DNA of 64,000 nucleotides, taken from a bacterium (lineage in GTDB: Bacteria > Electryoneota > RPQS01 > DYHQ01). This document shows positions 23,596-32,614 of this stretch, piece after piece. A program made the position numbers and the translations under genes. The stretch is from contig JAUXGA010000006.1 of the NCBI GenBank assembly GCA_030622545.1, forward strand, positions 62,001 to 126,000, in the 5' to 3' direction. Position 1 is the stretch's first letter. Every line of letters starts with the position of its first letter. The notes under the pieces were generated by a model, which was not told where the DNA came from, did no database searches, and worked only from the letters and a program-made list of their open reading frames with translations.

Positions 23596-25533
23596 GTGTT
23601 GAAACCTCAATACTTTTTGTTTGCTGTACTTCTTTTGGCCGTATCTCTCGGATTCGCAAAAGTCGAAGTGGATCCGGCTATTGAACAGCTCATCTTGAAT
23701 TCCCCGGGAGCGGAAGCCTACCCGCAGGCCGGAGCGTTGATTTTGATGCAAAATCGCGACGTTTACGTGGATGAAGACGGAGACGTCACCACGCACGCTC
23801 ACTCGCTTCTTAAGATTCTGCAGGTGCGCGCCAAAGATGATTACGGCGACCATTCCATCCGCTTTAACGACGTGACTCATGAGGTCATTATCCACAAAGC
23901 ACAGACTCGGATGGCGGATGGGACTTGGATAGAGCCTGAAGAAGATGCGTTCACGCTTACCAGCGCGCCTGAAGTGCAGTTCGCCTCCGCCTATTCGCAA
24001 ATCAAGCAGCGCAATGTCAATTTCCCCGGTCTTGAAATCGGAGCGGTCATCGAGCTCGAATGGACGCGGAAGCCGAAAAAAGAAGAGAAAGAGGAAGATG
24101 AAGACGAGTCATACGGCGGCGAATGGATATTCGGAACAACGGAACCCATTCTGAGCCAGACGCTAAGTATTCGGCTGGCTCCGGGTAAACAATTCAGCTA
24201 TCGAATGCTGAACTCCGACAAAGCAGCGGCCGTGTCGCTGGACAAGGGCGAGACGGTTCATGTATGGCACTTTGAGAATTCGCCGCAAATCATGAACGAG
24301 CCCAATCGTGTCAGCAGTGCAGACATCGCCCCGCGACTTCTTTGGACATCTTTCTCCGATTGGAAAGCCCTCGGCGAATATGTAGGCTCGCGCTTCTGGA
24401 GCCGCGTCGATACAGCGACAGTGGCCGATGCCGCTCTGACAGAGCTGGTGCCGGACAAACCATCCAAACAGGAAGATTATATCGAGGAACTCTGTATCGC
24501 TGTCCAGCGAAAAATCCGAAATGTGAATTTACGGCTGGGACGCGCAGGCTACGAACCCAATACCGCCGACAACGTCTGGGCTCATCGTTACGGTGAAACA
24601 CGTGATAAAGCCGTGCTCTTGACCGCTCTATTAAGACAAATCGATGTACCTTCATTTCCGGTTCTGGTTATGAATCGGAATATCGAATTCGTCGATTTGC
24701 CGGTATTAGTACAATTTCGCCATATCATCTTAGGCATCCCCCGCGATTCGGACACGCTCTACGTGGACCCGATGACGCAGGATTGCCGATTCGGAACGTT
24801 ACCCTTCTCGCGAACCTATGGACGCAACCTTGCGCTCGCTCCCGGAAACTCGACACTGATTGATGTCCCCCACGGAGATTTGGAAAGCCGTTCTACGATT
24901 ACTTATATCGATGTAAAGCTGCATCTCGACGGAAGTCTCGAAGGCACCGTGAAAGCCTCTCCGAAAGGCCAGTGCGAACGCCGGTGCCGCCGAAAACTCA
25001 AGGATATGAAAGAAAAAGAGATGGACATCTACTTCCAGAGAGTAGCTTCGCAAATATCGCAGGGAGCTACCGTCGTTCATTATGAAATGTCCGACCTGAA
25101 AGACTTGACGCTGCCTGCCGAAGTCGTCATGGCGTTCAAAGCGGAGCGTTACGCGAATCGCCAAGGCGATGTCATTCTCTTTGATTTGACACCCAATCCT
25201 TTCGGCTGGGCTTCGCACGGATTCTTCCCACAACTGCCGCAAGTGCGCTATCCTATTGGATTGCCTGCCCAAGGGAAAGTTCAAACAATCCTTCGGCTGC
25301 AAATCCCACAGGGCGTTACCGTAGGTTTCCTGCCGGAAGCTGTCCAGGTGGATAATCCTTACTATCGACTCGACATGGCGGCGCGCGTGCAAGGTGACCA
25401 GATTATCTGGGAAATCGCGACTGAAATCAAGGCTGATAAAGTGCCTGTCGATGATTATCAAACCATGCGCGAAGGATTCCAGAATTTAGGTCTGGAAAAG
25501 AACCGCCTCGCAATCTTTGAATTGACCCGATAA
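23596..25533 (+). CDS. DUF3857/transglutaminase-like protein with lost catalytic cysteine
   Basis: This is a 645-residue paralogue of the preceding gene, starting at a GTG with AAGGAG upstream (a TTG follows directly). It has a signal peptide (about 1-21), a DUF3857 domain with an acidic-basic low-complexity insert (KPKKEEKEEDEDE near 156-168), and a transglutaminase fold. The nucleophile position reads RYGETRDKA, so Thr335 replaces Cys, while H376 (FRHIILG) and D391 (LYVDPM) remain. It is therefore probably not an active transglutaminase or protease and may act as a binding or regulatory partner of its neighbour. A strong hairpin terminator follows. Confidence 0.82.
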   Translation: MLKPQYFLFAVLLLAVSLGFAKVEVDPAIEQLILNSPGAEAYPQAGALILMQNRDVYVDEDGDVTTHAHSLLKILQVRAKDDYGDHSIRFNDVTHEVIIHKAQTRMADGTWIEPEEDAFTLTSAPEVQFASAYSQIKQRNVNFPGLEIGAVIELEWTRKPKKEEKEEDEDESYGGEWIFGTTEPILSQTLSIRLAPGKQFSYRMLNSDKAAAVSLDKGETVHVWHFENSPQIMNEPNRVSSADIAPRLLWTSFSDWKALGEYVGSRFWSRVDTATVADAALTELVPDKPSKQEDYIEELCIAVQRKIRNVNLRLGRAGYEPNTADNVWAHRYGETRDKAVLLTALLRQIDVPSFPVLVMNRNIEFVDLPVLVQFRHIILGIPRDSDTLYVDPMTQDCRFGTLPFSRTYGRNLALAPGNSTLIDVPHGDLESRSTITYIDVKLHLDGSLEGTVKASPKGQCERRCRRKLKDMKEKEMDIYFQRVASQISQGATVVHYEMSDLKDLTLPAEVVMAFKAERYANRQGDVILFDLTPNPFGWASHGFFPQLPQVRYPIGLPAQGKVQTILRLQIPQGVTVGFLPEAVQVDNPYYRLDMAARVQGDQIIWEIATEIKADKVPVDDYQTMREGFQNLGLEKNRLAIFELTR

Positions 25534-25555
25534 CATCGCGAAACATCTTAAAAAG

Positions 25556-25600
25556 AAACCGTCCGATTCCCGGTGTTTTGCCGGAGATTCGGGCGGTTTT
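25556..25600 (+). terminator. Rho-independent terminator
   Basis: Arms aaaccgtccga and tcgggcggtttt, with an inner ttcccgg/ccggaga pairing, and a T-run within the 3' arm, 23 bp after the stop of the second transglutaminase-like gene. Confidence 0.75.
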
Positions 25601-25798
25601 GTATCATCGAGAGGTTCCATAATCACAGACTAAAACAATTAATTCCCGACCAATTAAGTCCTATTCTATCCTCAGACGAGGAAACTACGCTTTTGTAATG
25701 ACAGAAGTTATGTGAAATATTTCATTAGGAAGCCGTTCAAAACCCGGTTTAGAACGATAAGATAGATGAAGTTCTCCTTGACTTTCTTCCGAATTTTT

Positions 25799-25826
25799 CA
25801 TAACTTTATGTCTTATATAAGTTATG
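25799..25826. promoter_or_regulatory. Inverted repeat overlapping a possible promoter
   Basis: CATAACTT (25799-25806) and AAGTTATG (25819-25826) form a perfect 8-bp inverted repeat with a 12-bp centre. A TTGACT lies 17 bp before TAACTT. This layout fits an operator over a weak promoter for the ECF component gene or the nuo genes that follow. Confidence 0.35.
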
Positions 25827-25888
25827 GAATGAGCTATGAATTGGCGAAGCGGCGAAATCTTCTTTTTCACGCGCAAGGACGAGGTTAG

Positions 25889-26401
25889 GTGAGGAGCGTT
25901 CGAAGCCTTTCCATTGGCGGAGTTTGCATCGCCCTTGGCGTCGTTTTACCTCTGTTAGTTCATTCTCTGGGGATTGCCCCCCGTATTGTTCTCCCCATCC
26001 ACTATCCTGTTTTTCTCGCCGGGATGCTTCTTGATCCTGTCGGCGCCGCTATCGTGGGAATCCTAAGCCCTGCTCTTTCGATGGGTCTGACAGGCATGCC
26101 CACTCCCGATCAAACGCTCCGCATGATGGGAGAACTCGCTGCCTACGGATTCGTCGTCAGTCTTACACTTCGCTTGTTGGGTGGTTTTCGCTACTGGACG
26201 TGTCTGGTGGCGCTCATCATCGCCATGATTCTGGGACGAATCGTTCATGCGTCCCTCGCGATGTGGCTCTTCGGTTTTCATGGATGGAAAATTTATGCCG
26301 CGATGTATCTTCCGGGAATTCCGGGAATGATTGCGCAGTTCATTCTGATTCCCCCGATTGCCATCCGCGTTCGGCGAGCACTAAATCTGCCTGTAAAATA
26401 A
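25889..26401 (+). CDS. Predicted ECF-transporter substrate-binding (S) component
   Basis: The protein has 170 residues and is almost entirely hydrophobic, with five or six membrane helices. It starts at GTG with GAGG just upstream. The pattern of a first helix ending in R-I-V-L-P-I-H-Y-P-V-F-L-A-G, then G-I-L-S-P-A-L-S-M-G-L-T-G-M-P and E-L-A-A-Y-G-F, is characteristic of ECF S components, the vitamin-binding membrane subunits. No energising ATPases (EcfA) or T subunit are nearby, so it would use shared ones from elsewhere. The substrate cannot be read from the sequence. It is 33 bp ahead of nuoA and may be co-transcribed with it. Confidence 0.7.
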   Translation: MRSVRSLSIGGVCIALGVVLPLLVHSLGIAPRIVLPIHYPVFLAGMLLDPVGAAIVGILSPALSMGLTGMPTPDQTLRMMGELAAYGFVVSLTLRLLGGFRYWTCLVALIIAMILGRIVHASLAMWLFGFHGWKIYAAMYLPGIPGMIAQFILIPPIAIRVRRALNLPVK

Positions 26402-26434
26402 TTTAGACTCTTTTGATAATTGGGATAAAACCCG

Positions 26435-26791
26435 ATGAATGTAAATCTTCTTGCATTAGTTGTGCTTTTTATTGTTGCGGCTGTGGTTGTCGTCGCGTTT
26501 CTGGCGCTGGTCGTTCTTTTCGGTCCGAAACGCAGCAATGCCAGTAAAAGTCTGCCCTTCGAATGCGGCACGGAAGGAACCGGAGATGCTCGCGGACCTT
26601 TCCCTATCAAATATTATCTGGCGGCGATTATTTTTGCCGTCTTCGATGTGGAAGTCGCCTTTCTTTACCCGTGGGCGGTTTCTTTTAGATCCCTGCACCT
26701 TGTTGGTTTTGTTTCGATGCTTATTTTTCTCGCGGTGCTGGCAATTGGGCTTTACTACGCGATTAAACGCGGCGTCTTTGAATGGAAATAG
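26435..26791 (+). CDS. nuoA: NADH-quinone oxidoreductase subunit A
   Basis: The protein has 118 residues and three membrane helices (about 6-28, 60-82, 90-110). The loop after helix 1 carries the family signature P-F-E-C-G (residues 41-45), and helix 2 has FDVEVAFLYPW, typical of NuoA. It is part of the membrane arm of complex I at the junction to the hydrophilic arm. First of the nuo series; it overlaps nuoB by 10 bp if the first nuoB ATG is used. Confidence 0.93.
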   Translation: MNVNLLALVVLFIVAAVVVVAFLALVVLFGPKRSNASKSLPFECGTEGTGDARGPFPIKYYLAAIIFAVFDVEVAFLYPWAVSFRSLHLVGFVSMLIFLAVLAIGLYYAIKRGVFEWK

Positions 26792-27303
26792 GAATGGAAT
26801 TTTTAAAAAATCCCTCTCAACCCGGCCCACCGGAAGACGGTCAAATTATCACCACCCGATTCGATAAGGTTCTCGGCTGGGCGAGAAAATATTCGCAGTT
26901 CGTCTATCCGTTTGTGACGGCGTGCTGCGGGATGGAATATATGTCCGTGGCGAGTTCTCACTATGACCTCGACCGCTTTGGAACGGCCTTCCCGCGGTTC
27001 AGCCCGCGTCAGAGCGATGTCATCTGGGTCGTCGGAACGATTTCGCATAAACTTGCTCCCCTTTTGAAACGCATCTATGACCAGATGACCGAACCGAAAT
27101 GGGTGATTGCTATTGGTGCGTGCGCATCGTGCGGCGGTCCCTATGACAACTACGCCACCGTACAGGGCATCGGCACGATTATTCCCGTGGACATCTACGT
27201 CGCAGGCTGCCCTCCGCGTCCCGAAGCGATTATCGAAGGCGTCGTGAAATTGCAGAAGATGATCCTCGAATCCAAACAAATGTGGAAAGTGGGTGCTCCT
27301 TAA
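26782..27303 (+). CDS. nuoB: NADH-quinone oxidoreductase subunit B
   Basis: The protein has 173 residues. It binds the terminal N2 4Fe-4S cluster next to the quinone site. The tandem cysteines TACCGMEYM (C48, C49), GACASCGG (C114) and VAGCPPRPEA (C143) are all present. The start is either the ATG at 26782, which overlaps nuoA, or the ATG at 26794, which starts just after the nuoA stop; neither has a strong ribosome binding site at ideal distance. Confidence 0.94.
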   Translation: MEIGMEFLKNPSQPGPPEDGQIITTRFDKVLGWARKYSQFVYPFVTACCGMEYMSVASSHYDLDRFGTAFPRFSPRQSDVIWVVGTISHKLAPLLKRIYDQMTEPKWVIAIGACASCGGPYDNYATVQGIGTIIPVDIYVAGCPPRPEAIIEGVVKLQKMILESKQMWKVGAP

Positions 27304-27308
27304 AGCAA

Positions 27309-27809
27309 ATGGAAAAATCACCGGCTCATAAGAAAATCGACGAGAAATTCCCGGATGCTGTGTTGGACGCTCACGCTCAGCACGGCGACGAGACTCTCAT
27401 CATTCGCAAAGATGCCATTTTGGACGTTGCACAATTGCTGAAAGAAGATCCGGAATTGCAATTCAACTTCCTGATGGATTTAACGGCGGTTGACTACATC
27501 GGACGACAGCCGCGTTTCGAGATTGTCTATATTTTTGTCTCGATACCCAACAGCACTCGGCTTCGCGTGAAACTTCAGTCCGACGACCTGTATCCAACCG
27601 TCAAGAGCCTGACTCCGCTGTGGGAAACAGCGAATTTCCTCGAACGCGAATGCTACGACCTCTACGGCATTCGTTTCGATGGACATCCGAATTTAACACG
27701 CATCATGCTCTACGAAGGTTTTGAAGGACATCCGCTACGCAAAGATTATCCCAAGAAGAAACGCCAGCCGCTGATTGGGCCGGGAGCAAAATCATCACAT
27801 AAACACTAA
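27309..27809 (+). CDS. nuoC: NADH-quinone oxidoreductase subunit C
   Basis: The protein has 166 residues from the ATG at 27309; an in-frame ATG at 27282 would run back into nuoB. The 30-kDa subunit signature is ERECYDLYGIRFDGHPNLTR, followed by L-R-K-D-Y-P near the C-terminus. It is a peripheral connecting subunit of complex I that packs against NuoD. It is a separate gene here, not fused to nuoD as in E. coli. nuoD starts 14 bp downstream. Confidence 0.92.
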   Translation: MEKSPAHKKIDEKFPDAVLDAHAQHGDETLIIRKDAILDVAQLLKEDPELQFNFLMDLTAVDYIGRQPRFEIVYIFVSIPNSTRLRVKLQSDDLYPTVKSLTPLWETANFLERECYDLYGIRFDGHPNLTRIMLYEGFEGHPLRKDYPKKKRQPLIGPGAKSSHKH

Positions 27810-27823
27810 ACAAAACCGAATAG

Positions 27824-29089
27824 ATGGAAACAAAAACCAAAACTCCGCCTGAAGAACAGTTTTTCTTCACCACCGACGAGCCTGAGTTTAAAACAAAAGA
27901 GATGCTGCTCAACATGGGGCCGTCGCATCCGGCGATGCACGGCATCGTGAAGATTGCCGTCAAACTGCAGGGCGAACTCGTCATGGACGCCGACATCGAA
28001 ATCGGCTATCTGCATCGTGCGATGGAGAAAACGTGCGAAGATTGCACATGGAATCAGGCGACGATTTACACCGACCGGTTGAATTATGTCAGCCCGATTA
28101 TCAACAACGTCGGTTACGTCATGGCCGTGGAGAAGCTGCTCGGTATCGAAATTCCCCCACGCGGTCAATACCTTCGCACCATCCTTAGTGAACTCTCCCG
28201 CATCGCCGACCACATGACCTGCATCGGCGCCGCCGCAATGGAGATGGGCGCGATGACCGTTTTTCTCTATGCGATGAAAGGCCGGGAATTTCTCTACGAG
28301 CTTTTCGAGGATTATTGCGGCGCCCGCGTTACGACCAATGCGACGCGCGTGGGAGGCATGCCGGCGGATTTGCCGGATGGCTGGATCGACAAGATGCATC
28401 GCGCGCTCAAAGAAGAGCGTAAAATTATCAAAGAAATTGACGGTTTGCTGACGTGCAACCGCATCTTCTATGACCGCATAAAAGGTGTCGGTGTGATGAA
28501 AGCAGACGACGCCATCAGCTATGGCTTCACAGGCCCTTGTCTTCGAGCGGCGGGTGTCGAATACGACGTTCGCAAAAATTTTCCGTATCTGGTCTATGAC
28601 CAAGCGGATTGGTCAATTGTCGTCGGGACGGAAGGGGACAACTTCGACCGCTATCTGGTGCGCATGGAAGAAATGGAACAATCCGCCCGAATCTGCGAAC
28701 AATTAGTCAAGAAAATTCCTGATGGCCCACACTCGGTTAGTGATAAACACATCATGCTGCCCGATAAAGAGAATACCTACGGCAATATCGAAGGCTTGAT
28801 GAATCATTTCAAGCTCATTATGCACGGACACGGCATCCGCGTACCGAGCGGGGAAGCTTATCAAGCCGTCGAAGGGGGCAACGGCGAACTCGGATTTTAC
28901 GTGGTGTCTCATCCTATTGAAGGAGAGGAAGAAGACGGCTGCGCCAGTCGGCCTTGGAGAGTACGCGTCCGTCCTCCCTGCCTGCATCTCGTCGCCGGAA
29001 TTCCGCACATGATTAAAGGTGATATGGTGGCGGATGTTATCCCATCATTCGGTTCGATTAACATGATTGGAGGGGAACTCGACCGATGA
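27824..29089 (+). CDS. nuoD: NADH-quinone oxidoreductase subunit D
   Basis: The protein has 421 residues. This 49-kDa subunit forms the quinone-binding cavity with NuoB. Conserved signatures are LNMGPSHPAMHG near the N-terminus, GYLHRAMEK, R-L-N-Y-V-S, the segment RVGGMPADLP, and the C-terminal GDMVADVIPSFGSINMIGGE with Asp-Arg as the last residues. The quinone-contacting His in the HPAMHG turn is kept. The stop overlaps the nuoE start (ATGA). Confidence 0.95.
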   Translation: METKTKTPPEEQFFFTTDEPEFKTKEMLLNMGPSHPAMHGIVKIAVKLQGELVMDADIEIGYLHRAMEKTCEDCTWNQATIYTDRLNYVSPIINNVGYVMAVEKLLGIEIPPRGQYLRTILSELSRIADHMTCIGAAAMEMGAMTVFLYAMKGREFLYELFEDYCGARVTTNATRVGGMPADLPDGWIDKMHRALKEERKIIKEIDGLLTCNRIFYDRIKGVGVMKADDAISYGFTGPCLRAAGVEYDVRKNFPYLVYDQADWSIVVGTEGDNFDRYLVRMEEMEQSARICEQLVKKIPDGPHSVSDKHIMLPDKENTYGNIEGLMNHFKLIMHGHGIRVPSGEAYQAVEGGNGELGFYVVSHPIEGEEEDGCASRPWRVRVRPPCLHLVAGIPHMIKGDMVADVIPSFGSINMIGGELDR

Positions 29090-29628
29090 ACCCAATCCCC
29101 GAATCCCTCGAGAAAAAAGCGCAGGAAATTATCCTTCGCTATCCGCCGGAGCATCGAAGCGCGGCGCTTGTGCCTGTGCTCTTGGAAGCGCAGAAAATCG
29201 TGGGGTGTCTCTCGCCCGATGTCGAAGCATGGGCAGCGGAAACGCTCGGAGTGACGCCGGTGCGCGTGCGCGAGGTGATTTCGTTTTACGGCATGATGCA
29301 CCAAAAGCCCCTTGGGAAGTATCACATTATGTTCTGCCACAACGTCTCCTGCTCGATTCAGGGAGCTGAGAGCCTGCAGGACTATCTGGAGACCAAGCTG
29401 GGAATCAAAGCGGGCGACGTTTCTGAAGACGGACAGTTCTCCATCGCGGCAGTGGAATGTTTGGGAGCTTGCGGCTGGGGGCCGGTGATGCTCGTTGGCG
29501 AAGAACAGTTCTTTCAACTCACGGCTGAGAAAATTGACAATATTATCGATGAGCTTCGGCAAGGAAGAATGCCGCATGGAGATACACCGACCCCGCTCAT
29601 CGGAAACGTCGGCTTGCCGACCACTTGA
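29086..29628 (+). CDS. nuoE: NADH-quinone oxidoreductase subunit E
   Basis: The protein has 180 residues of the thioredoxin-like 24-kDa subunit family. The four ligands of the 2Fe-2S cluster are present in the expected spacing: C84 and C89 (CHNVSC) and C125 and C129 (CLGAC). It pairs with NuoF in the NADH-oxidising module. It overlaps nuoD by 4 bp and nuoF follows after 13 bp. Confidence 0.94.
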   Translation: MNPIPESLEKKAQEIILRYPPEHRSAALVPVLLEAQKIVGCLSPDVEAWAAETLGVTPVRVREVISFYGMMHQKPLGKYHIMFCHNVSCSIQGAESLQDYLETKLGIKAGDVSEDGQFSIAAVECLGACGWGPVMLVGEEQFFQLTAEKIDNIIDELRQGRMPHGDTPTPLIGNVGLPTT

Positions 29629-29641
29629 TGGATAAAAGCTG

Positions 29642-30886
29642 ATGGAACGGTACCTTTCAAAACATTTTGCGACACCGGACATGCGCCGGTTGTCCGTGGC
29701 TTCGAAGCATGGCGCGTACGAGATGCTCGAACGGGCTTTGAAGATGGAACCCGGTGAGGTCGTGGAACTCGTCAAAGCCAGCGGTCTGCGCGGCCATGGC
29801 GGCGCGGGTTTTTCCGCCGGTTTGAAATGGAGTTTCGTCCCCAAAGACACGTTTCCGCGCTATGTCACGGTGAACGCAGACGAGAGCGAACCGGGCACGT
29901 TCAAAGACCGCCTCATCCTCGAACGGGATCCGCATTTGCTCCTCGAAGGAGCGCTCATCTGCGCATGGGCGGTGCAGGCGGAAACGATTTATATCTACAT
30001 CCGCGGCGAGTATTTTTATCCCACGAAAGTCATGGACGCCGCCATCGAAGAAGCCCGGCAAAAAGGCTATATCGGCGAGCGAATCTTAGGTTCCGATTTT
30101 TCATGTCAGGTTTACACGCACCCCGGAGCCGGGATGTATATCTGCGGCGAAGAAACCGGACTCATAGAAAGCCTCGAAGGAAAAAAAGGGCAGCCGCGCT
30201 TTAAACCTCCCTACTACCCTGCGGCAATTGGTTTGTGGCAAGCTCCGACAATCGTGAATAATGTCGAAACCCTCGCCGCAGTCCCTTGGGTGATGAGATT
30301 AGGTCCCGAAAAATTCGCGAGTCTCGGCACTCCGAAAAGCGGTGGCACCTGCCTCGCTTCCTTGTCGGGTTCTGTAAAAAATCCCGGCGTCTATGAAATT
30401 CCGATGGGATTTCCTTTGGATGAACTTATCTATGAACTCGGCGGCGGCCCCCCGAATGGCGGTAAAGTCAAGGCCGTGATTCCCGGCGGTTCATCCTCGC
30501 CGATTTTGACCGCGGAAGAAGCAAAGGGCATTAAGCTCGATTTCGAATCGGTCGCGGACGCGGGTTCGATGCTGGGGAGTGCAGCGATCATCGTTGTCGA
30601 TGAATCCGTCTCGATCCCGCAAATGCTCTACTGGGTACTGCGGTTCTACGCGCATGAATCGTGCGGTCAGTGCACGCAGTGCCGCGAAGGAACCGGCTGG
30701 ATGCTGCGGCTTTGCAAACGGCTGCTGGACGGCAAGGGCAAAATGCGCGATATTGACGACCTCGATGAAATCGCGGACGCTCCGGACGGAACGACGATTT
30801 GCGCGTTTGGCCCGGCGGTTTCGTGGCCAACGAAATCCTACTTGAAAAAATTCCGACATGAATTTGAGGCGCTGGTCAAAGAGTAA
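29642..30886 (+). CDS. nuoF: NADH-quinone oxidoreductase subunit F (NADH/FMN-binding)
   Basis: The protein has 414 residues. The FMN loop reads RGHGGAGFSAGLKW (50-63), where most NuoF have GRGGAGFPTGLKW. The NADH-binding segment has CGEETGLIESLEG. The 4Fe-4S ligands are C341, C344, C347 (CGQCTQCREG) and C387. It oxidises NADH and passes electrons through FMN to the Fe-S chain in NuoE and NuoG. Confidence 0.95.
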   Translation: MERYLSKHFATPDMRRLSVASKHGAYEMLERALKMEPGEVVELVKASGLRGHGGAGFSAGLKWSFVPKDTFPRYVTVNADESEPGTFKDRLILERDPHLLLEGALICAWAVQAETIYIYIRGEYFYPTKVMDAAIEEARQKGYIGERILGSDFSCQVYTHPGAGMYICGEETGLIESLEGKKGQPRFKPPYYPAAIGLWQAPTIVNNVETLAAVPWVMRLGPEKFASLGTPKSGGTCLASLSGSVKNPGVYEIPMGFPLDELIYELGGGPPNGGKVKAVIPGGSSSPILTAEEAKGIKLDFESVADAGSMLGSAAIIVVDESVSIPQMLYWVLRFYAHESCGQCTQCREGTGWMLRLCKRLLDGKGKMRDIDDLDEIADAPDGTTICAFGPAVSWPTKSYLKKFRHEFEALVKE

Positions 30887-30913
30887 CTTCAAACGCGAGT
30901 AAAGGTTTCTTCT

Positions 30914-32581
30914 ATGCCTCACATAGAAATTAACGACAAACCTGTTGAGGTTCCCGGAAATATCAATCTGATTAAAGCGGCAGAATTCGCTGGCGTTTCT
31001 ATTCCGCATTTTTGCGGTCATCCTGCGCTCTCTGTCGCAGGCTCGTGCCGGATGTGTCAGGTTGAAGTCGAACAGCGCGGTCGAAAGAGTCTGGTGATTG
31101 GCTGTTCTACAACGGTCGCTGATGGGATGAAAATCTTCACCGATACAGAACCGGTCAAGAAACAGCGCCGGTTGGTGTTGGAACTCCTGCTTCAAAACCA
31201 TCCCCTCGATTGTCCGATTTGCGATGACGCCGGAGAATGTTCACTGCAAAACTACTATATGGATTACGGTCTCCATGACAGCCGCATGGAACTCGAAGAC
31301 AAACATCACAAGCATAAAAATATTGATCTCGGGCCGACCATTGTTCATGATGCCGAGCGCTGCGTCTTGTGTTCGCGCTGCGTACGATTCCTTCGGGAAA
31401 TCACCGGCACCGGTGAATTAGGCATTTTCGGACAGGGAATGACATCGGAATTATCAGGGCTTCCCGGCAAACCGCTGGATAATCCGTATGCGGGCTGCGT
31501 CGTGGATTTATGCCCTGTCGGCGCGTTGACAGACAAAGATTTTCGCTTTAAGCGGCGCGTCTGGTATCTGAAAAAGGTTCCTTCGATTTGTCAGGAATGT
31601 TCTCGCGGCTGCAACATCGAAATTCACTATGAAATGCAGCGCGATTACAAAGCACCCGGCAAGCGGATTCAGCGTCTGAAACCGCGCTATCATGAAAAAG
31701 TCAATGAATGGTGGATGTGTGACAGGGGACGCTACAGCTATCATAATGTTGACGCACCAAACCGATTGGTAGTAGCACAACTCCGCAAGTCGAATGGGCA
31801 TGGTCCACCGGATATCAAGCTTGTGATTCAAGAAGTCGCCCAAGCCATCAAGAAGACGAAAGAAAAACACGGAACGAAATCCATCGCCGTTCTCGGCAAC
31901 GCCCGCTCCTCGAACGAGGATATGTACCTGTTGCAACGGCTTTTCAGCAAACATCTCGGCGTTCATAATCTGGATGTCACTTTGAAGAGTGAACCTACTT
32001 CAGAAGAAGATGACATTCTCCGGAAGGCTGATGCGACTCCCAATCGGCGGGGAGCTTTTGAAATCGGCGTGCAATCTTCGAAAGGACGGCTGTCCGGCGA
32101 CGAGATAGTGAGGCATGCGCTGTCCGGCGATATTCGTGTCCTTATCGTTGTGCGCCACGACCTGAGCCGCGCTCTTTCCGAAGAACAACTGCGGAAGCTC
32201 GGGAGTCTGGACTACCTGTTTTACCTTGGAGAACATGTCGGAACCATGACCGACATTTCGCACGGAGCGATTCCCATGGCAATGTGGGCGGAACGCGAAG
32301 GAACCTATACGAATTTCCAAGGGCGCGTTCAGCGAACGACACCGGCGTTTCCTCCTTTGGGGCAAGCGCTTCCCGAATGGGAAATATGGAAAATGCTGGC
32401 TGGAGAAATGGGACTGACGATTAAAGCGAAGATGCCGAAAGATGTCTTTACGGACTTGACCCGAAACGTCGCCGCCTTTAAAGAATTAACGTGGGAAGAC
32501 CTTGTGCCTTCCGGAAAGATGCTGGCGTGGGTGCCGGAACCGCCTCACCGGAAAGTTCAAACGTCCACTCCGCTGGAATAA
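30914..32581 (+). CDS. nuoG: NADH-quinone oxidoreductase subunit G, short form
   Basis: The protein has 555 residues, against about 900 in E. coli. The N-terminal 2Fe-2S ferredoxin has C34, C45, C48 and C64. Next come the H96/C100/C103/C109 4Fe-4S site and the C150/C153/C156/C200 site. The additional cluster C226/C229/C233/C269 lies at the start of the molybdopterin-oxidoreductase-like part. That C-terminal domain is shortened and catalytically empty, as usual for NuoG. It carries electrons from NuoF to NuoI. Confidence 0.93.
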   Translation: MPHIEINDKPVEVPGNINLIKAAEFAGVSIPHFCGHPALSVAGSCRMCQVEVEQRGRKSLVIGCSTTVADGMKIFTDTEPVKKQRRLVLELLLQNHPLDCPICDDAGECSLQNYYMDYGLHDSRMELEDKHHKHKNIDLGPTIVHDAERCVLCSRCVRFLREITGTGELGIFGQGMTSELSGLPGKPLDNPYAGCVVDLCPVGALTDKDFRFKRRVWYLKKVPSICQECSRGCNIEIHYEMQRDYKAPGKRIQRLKPRYHEKVNEWWMCDRGRYSYHNVDAPNRLVVAQLRKSNGHGPPDIKLVIQEVAQAIKKTKEKHGTKSIAVLGNARSSNEDMYLLQRLFSKHLGVHNLDVTLKSEPTSEEDDILRKADATPNRRGAFEIGVQSSKGRLSGDEIVRHALSGDIRVLIVVRHDLSRALSEEQLRKLGSLDYLFYLGEHVGTMTDISHGAIPMAMWAEREGTYTNFQGRVQRTTPAFPPLGQALPEWEIWKMLAGEMGLTIKAKMPKDVFTDLTRNVAAFKELTWEDLVPSGKMLAWVPEPPHRKVQTSTPLE

Positions 32582-32614
32582 AATCGAAGACGCGTAATAA
32601 ACGTAAATACCCTT

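Larger units (their letters stand above)
25534..25888. other. 355-bp intergenic region
   Basis: Holds the terminator at 25556-25600, then AT-rich sequence with the palindrome at 25799-25826 and a weak promoter-like TTGACT at 25778-25783. I see no riboswitch fold I recognise and no further gene. Confidence 0.5.

Noticed and set aside
25601-25798. Possible riboswitch upstream of the ECF-type S component
   Set aside because: I could not identify conserved aptamer elements of TPP, cobalamin, FMN or other vitamin riboswitches in this AT-rich stretch.
27806-28603. Long minus-strand open frame opposite nuoD
   Set aside because: It is antisense to a well-conserved gene and shows no family features; long antisense frames are common opposite GC-rich third positions.
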